Below, one piece after another: positions 6,596 to 7,893 of a stretch of 7,893 bases of DNA; position 1 is the stretch's first letter, and every line of letters begins with the position of its first letter. Position numbers and translations under genes: made by a program. The stretch is from Bacteroidales bacterium (GTDB lineage: Bacteria; Bacteroidota; Bacteroidia; Bacteroidales; UBA3663). The stretch covers positions 1-7,893 of the forward strand of contig JAGBQS010000083.1 in assembly GCA_017632695.1 (NCBI GenBank), written 5' to 3'. The notes under the pieces were generated by a model. It was not told the origin of the DNA. It saw only the letters and a list, made by a program, of their open reading frames with translations, and searched no databases.

Positions 6596-6621
6596 AATGC
6601 CCGACCCAAAGGTCAGGCATT
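6596..6621 (-). terminator. Rho-independent terminator after rpsO
   Basis: Read on the - strand, AATGCCTGACC pairs with GGTCGGGCATT (11 bp including one G-U pair) around a TTTG tetraloop, and the transcript continues into GTTTATTTT. It begins about 21 nt after the rpsO stop. The + strand version is followed by TTCTGTATTCTT, so weak termination from the left is also possible. Confidence 0.85.
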
Positions 6622-6642
6622 TCTGTATTCTTAAGGAAGAAA

Positions 6643-6912
6643 TTAGCGGCGGAGGCCGAGTTCCTTAATAATGGCACGGTAGCGGTTGATGTCCTTTGCT
6701 GCGAGATAATCGAGCATACGACGACGCTTACCTACCAACATCTTCATTGAGCGGCTGGTTGCGAAGTCCTTGTGGTTGGCACGCAGGTGCTCAGTGAGGT
6801 GGGCGATGCGGAAAGAGAAGAGGGCGATCTGCGATTCAGCTGAACCGGTATCGTTCTTGCCCTTACCATACTTTGCGAAGATTTCTTCCTTCTTGGCAGA
6901 ATCCAAATACAT
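6643..6912 (-). CDS. rpsO: 30S ribosomal protein S15
   Basis: S15 binds early to the central domain of 16S rRNA and helps form the platform of the small subunit and bridges to the large one. The 89 residues equal the length of E. coli S15. Conserved marks are DTGSAESQ (21-28), the rRNA-contact region HKDFATSRS (47-55), the basic KRRRMLDYL (62-70) and the terminal LGLRR (85-89). The ATG on the - strand at 6912-6910 is the only sensible start. The gene stands alone, with its own promoter and terminator; no pnp follows within the window. Its leader is about 100 nt and contains a duplicated hairpin, which is relevant because S15 represses its own mRNA in several bacteria. Confidence 0.98.
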   Translation of the reverse strand: MYLDSAKKEEIFAKYGKGKNDTGSAESQIALFSFRIAHLTEHLRANHKDFATSRSMKMLVGKRRRMLDYLAAKDINRYRAIIKELGLRR

Positions 6913-6943
6913 AATAATGTAATTTAAATGGTTAATAATAGAG

Positions 6944-6994
6944 GTCGAGCCGAGACTCTTCCAGATTAAGTCGATGATGTCGAGCCGAAACTCT
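6944..6994 (-). promoter_or_regulatory. Duplicated hairpin in the rpsO leader, candidate S15 autoregulatory element
   Basis: A 16-bp sequence is repeated 35 bp apart (6944-6959 and 6979-6994) with one difference. In the rpsO mRNA each copy reads AGAGUYUCGGCUCGAC and can fold as GAGU-YUCG-GCUC, a 4-bp stem closed by a U-G pair next to a G-C pair, with a UUCG or CUCG loop. The upstream copy is further enclosed by AUGAU/AUCAU; the downstream copy by GG/CC across a purine internal loop. S15 is known to recognise adjacent G-U and G-C pairs in 16S rRNA helix 22 and in some of its own leaders, so an autoregulatory role is plausible but unproven here. Confidence 0.5.
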
Positions 6995-7019
6995 GATCAT
7001 TCTAGCTTGAAAAGCGCGG

Positions 7020-7051
7020 CAAAGATAGCACTTTTAATGGAAATGACCAAA
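7020..7051 (-). promoter_or_regulatory. Bacteroidetes-type promoter for rpsO
   Basis: On the - strand, TTTG (7051-7048) and TATCTTTG (7027-7020) are separated by 20 nt. Transcription would start near 7013, leaving a leader of about 100 nt before the rpsO ATG. The -7 box is identical to that of the rubrerythrin gene. Confidence 0.8.
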
Positions 7052-7087
7052 TTAATGGGCTGAAATATTTATTTTCTGTGCCGTTTT

Positions 7088-7119
7088 TTTGAATATCTTC
7101 CCGAAATATGCTAACTTTG
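7088..7119 (+). promoter_or_regulatory. Bacteroidetes-type promoter for xseB-gltX
   Basis: TTTG at 7088-7091 and TAACTTTG at 7112-7119 are separated by 20 nt. The predicted start near 7126 leaves only about 16 nt before the xseB ATG. It is arranged back to back with the rpsO promoter, whose -33 box ends 36 bp away. Confidence 0.78.
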
Positions 7120-7141
7120 CAGTGCAAAAAGATTATAAAGT

Positions 7142-7339
7142 ATGGCAAAAAAAGATCTGACTTACGGTGATGCCGTCAGGGAACTTGAAGATATCGTAGC
7201 GAAACTTCAAAGTCCCCAGTGTGAGGTCGACCAGTTGTGCGACCTGACGAAACGTTCAGTGGAATTGCTGAAATTCTGCAAACAGAAACTGACTGCTACC
7301 GATGAGGATCTAAAGAAATTGCTGGATAATATTGATTGA
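7142..7339 (+). CDS. xseB: Exodeoxyribonuclease VII small subunit
   Basis: XseB assembles with the large subunit XseA to form exonuclease VII, which degrades single-stranded DNA from both ends to short oligonucleotides in repair. The 65 residues show the family pattern: LTYGDAVRELEDIVAKL (6-22), a short turn, then a second helix ending LKFCKQKL, consistent with the two-helix coiled hairpin of this family. It is somewhat shorter than the E. coli protein (80 residues). The ATG at 7142 gives the usual N-terminus. xseA is not adjacent: upstream is divergent rpsO. The gltX start follows 3 nt after the stop, so the two are probably co-transcribed from the promoter at 7088. Confidence 0.93.
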   Translation: MAKKDLTYGDAVRELEDIVAKLQSPQCEVDQLCDLTKRSVELLKFCKQKLTATDEDLKKLLDNID

Positions 7340-7342
7340 AAA

Positions 7343-7893
7343 ATGATGAATAAACCTGTTGTGGTGCGCTTTGCACCTTCTCCAACCGGACCTCTCCACA
7401 TTGGAGGTGTCCGCACTTGCCTGTATAATTATCTGTTCGCCCGTCAGCATGGCGGCAAACTCCTTTTCCGTATTGAGGATACTGATTCGCAGCGTTTTGT
7501 ACCGGGTGCCGAGGAGTACATTCTGGAATCCTTCCGCTGGCTGGGTATTCAGTTCGACGAAGGAGTTTCCTTCGGCGGCGAGCACGGCCCTTACCGTCAG
7601 TCTGAACGTCGCGAAATCTACAAGAAATATGTGCAGGTCCTGCTCGATGCAGGTAAGGCTTACTATGCCTTCGATACAAAGGAGGAACTGGATGCTGCCC
7701 GTGCGGCTACTCCTAATTTCCAGTACGATGCTTCGACCCGCGGACAGATGCGCAATTCTGTCAGCATGGGTCTCGACGAGGCTCAGAAGCTGATTGCTCA
7801 AGGTGAACCGTACGTGGTACGTTTCCTGATTGAGCCGGGCGAGGAGGTTGTGGTAAACGACCTGATCCGCGGAGAAGTGAAAATCAACTCGTC
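7343..7893 (+). CDS. gltX: Glutamate--tRNA ligase, partial, C-terminus cut by the window edge
   Basis: GltX charges tRNA(Glu) with glutamate using ATP and is a class I aminoacyl-tRNA synthetase. The first 183 codons are present and remain open to the right edge. RFAPSPTGPLHIGGVRT contains the class I HIGH-type motif as HIGG (19-22). Family blocks FRIEDTD, FVPGAEEYI, WLGIQFDEG, GPYRQSERREIY and YVVRFLIEPG follow in order, and the visible end is NDLIRGEVKINS. The KMSKS-type loop and the anticodon-binding domain would lie beyond the window. Two adjacent ATGs (7343, 7346) are possible starts; both follow the xseB stop by a few bases. No Shine-Dalgarno sequence is evident, so translation may be coupled to xseB. 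Confidence 0.97.
   Translation, partial: MMNKPVVVRFAPSPTGPLHIGGVRTCLYNYLFARQHGGKLLFRIEDTDSQRFVPGAEEYILESFRWLGIQFDEGVSFGGEHGPYRQSERREIYKKYVQVLLDAGKAYYAFDTKEELDAARAATPNFQYDASTRGQMRNSVSMGLDEAQKLIAQGEPYVVRFLIEPGEEVVVNDLIRGEVKINS

Overview
The window reads as a chromosomal segment of an anaerobic member of the Bacteroidales, most likely a Prevotella-like organism. Four intergenic regions carry the Bacteroidetes-type promoter (TTTG, 20-nt spacer, TAnnTTTG). Starts lie in A/T-rich leaders without clear Shine-Dalgarno sequences. The gene content is anaerobic (class III ribonucleotide reductase, rubrerythrin), and two exported proteins end in a tail of the Y-[DN]-x-x-G-[RQ]-[RK]-V type that is common in this group. 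The genus is inference; the phylum-level call is better supported.

Layout on the + strand: the 3' part of nrdD (1-1851, cut by the left edge) with a strong terminator; a reverse-domain-order rubrerythrin (2127-2693) with its own promoter and terminator; a large secreted multidomain pectate lyase of the PL9 type (2832-5237); a 263-bp spacer with three repeats at an exact 22-bp period, a perfect 16-bp inverted repeat and a promoter; a small exported protein of unknown function (5501-6169) with a terminator; and a 473-bp gene-poor stretch dominated by a 42-bp-period tandem repeat. On the - strand, rpsO (6912-6643) is transcribed leftward behind a leader of about 100 nt. Divergent from it, xseB (7142-7339) and gltX (7343 to the right edge) form a tight + strand pair.

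Functionally the window mixes housekeeping genes (dNTP synthesis, ribosome, DNA repair, tRNA charging) with oxygen or peroxide defence and extracellular pectin breakdown. Most genes appear to be separate transcription units, bounded by clear hairpins and promoters; only xseB-gltX looks like an operon. No phage, transposon, CRISPR array, tRNA or rRNA was seen.

The candidates for undescribed biology are non-coding: the duplicated hairpin in the rpsO leader (a possible S15 autoregulatory site), the 42-bp repeat array with an alternating two-unit structure, and the repeat and palindrome cluster upstream of the small exported protein. None of these is proven here.
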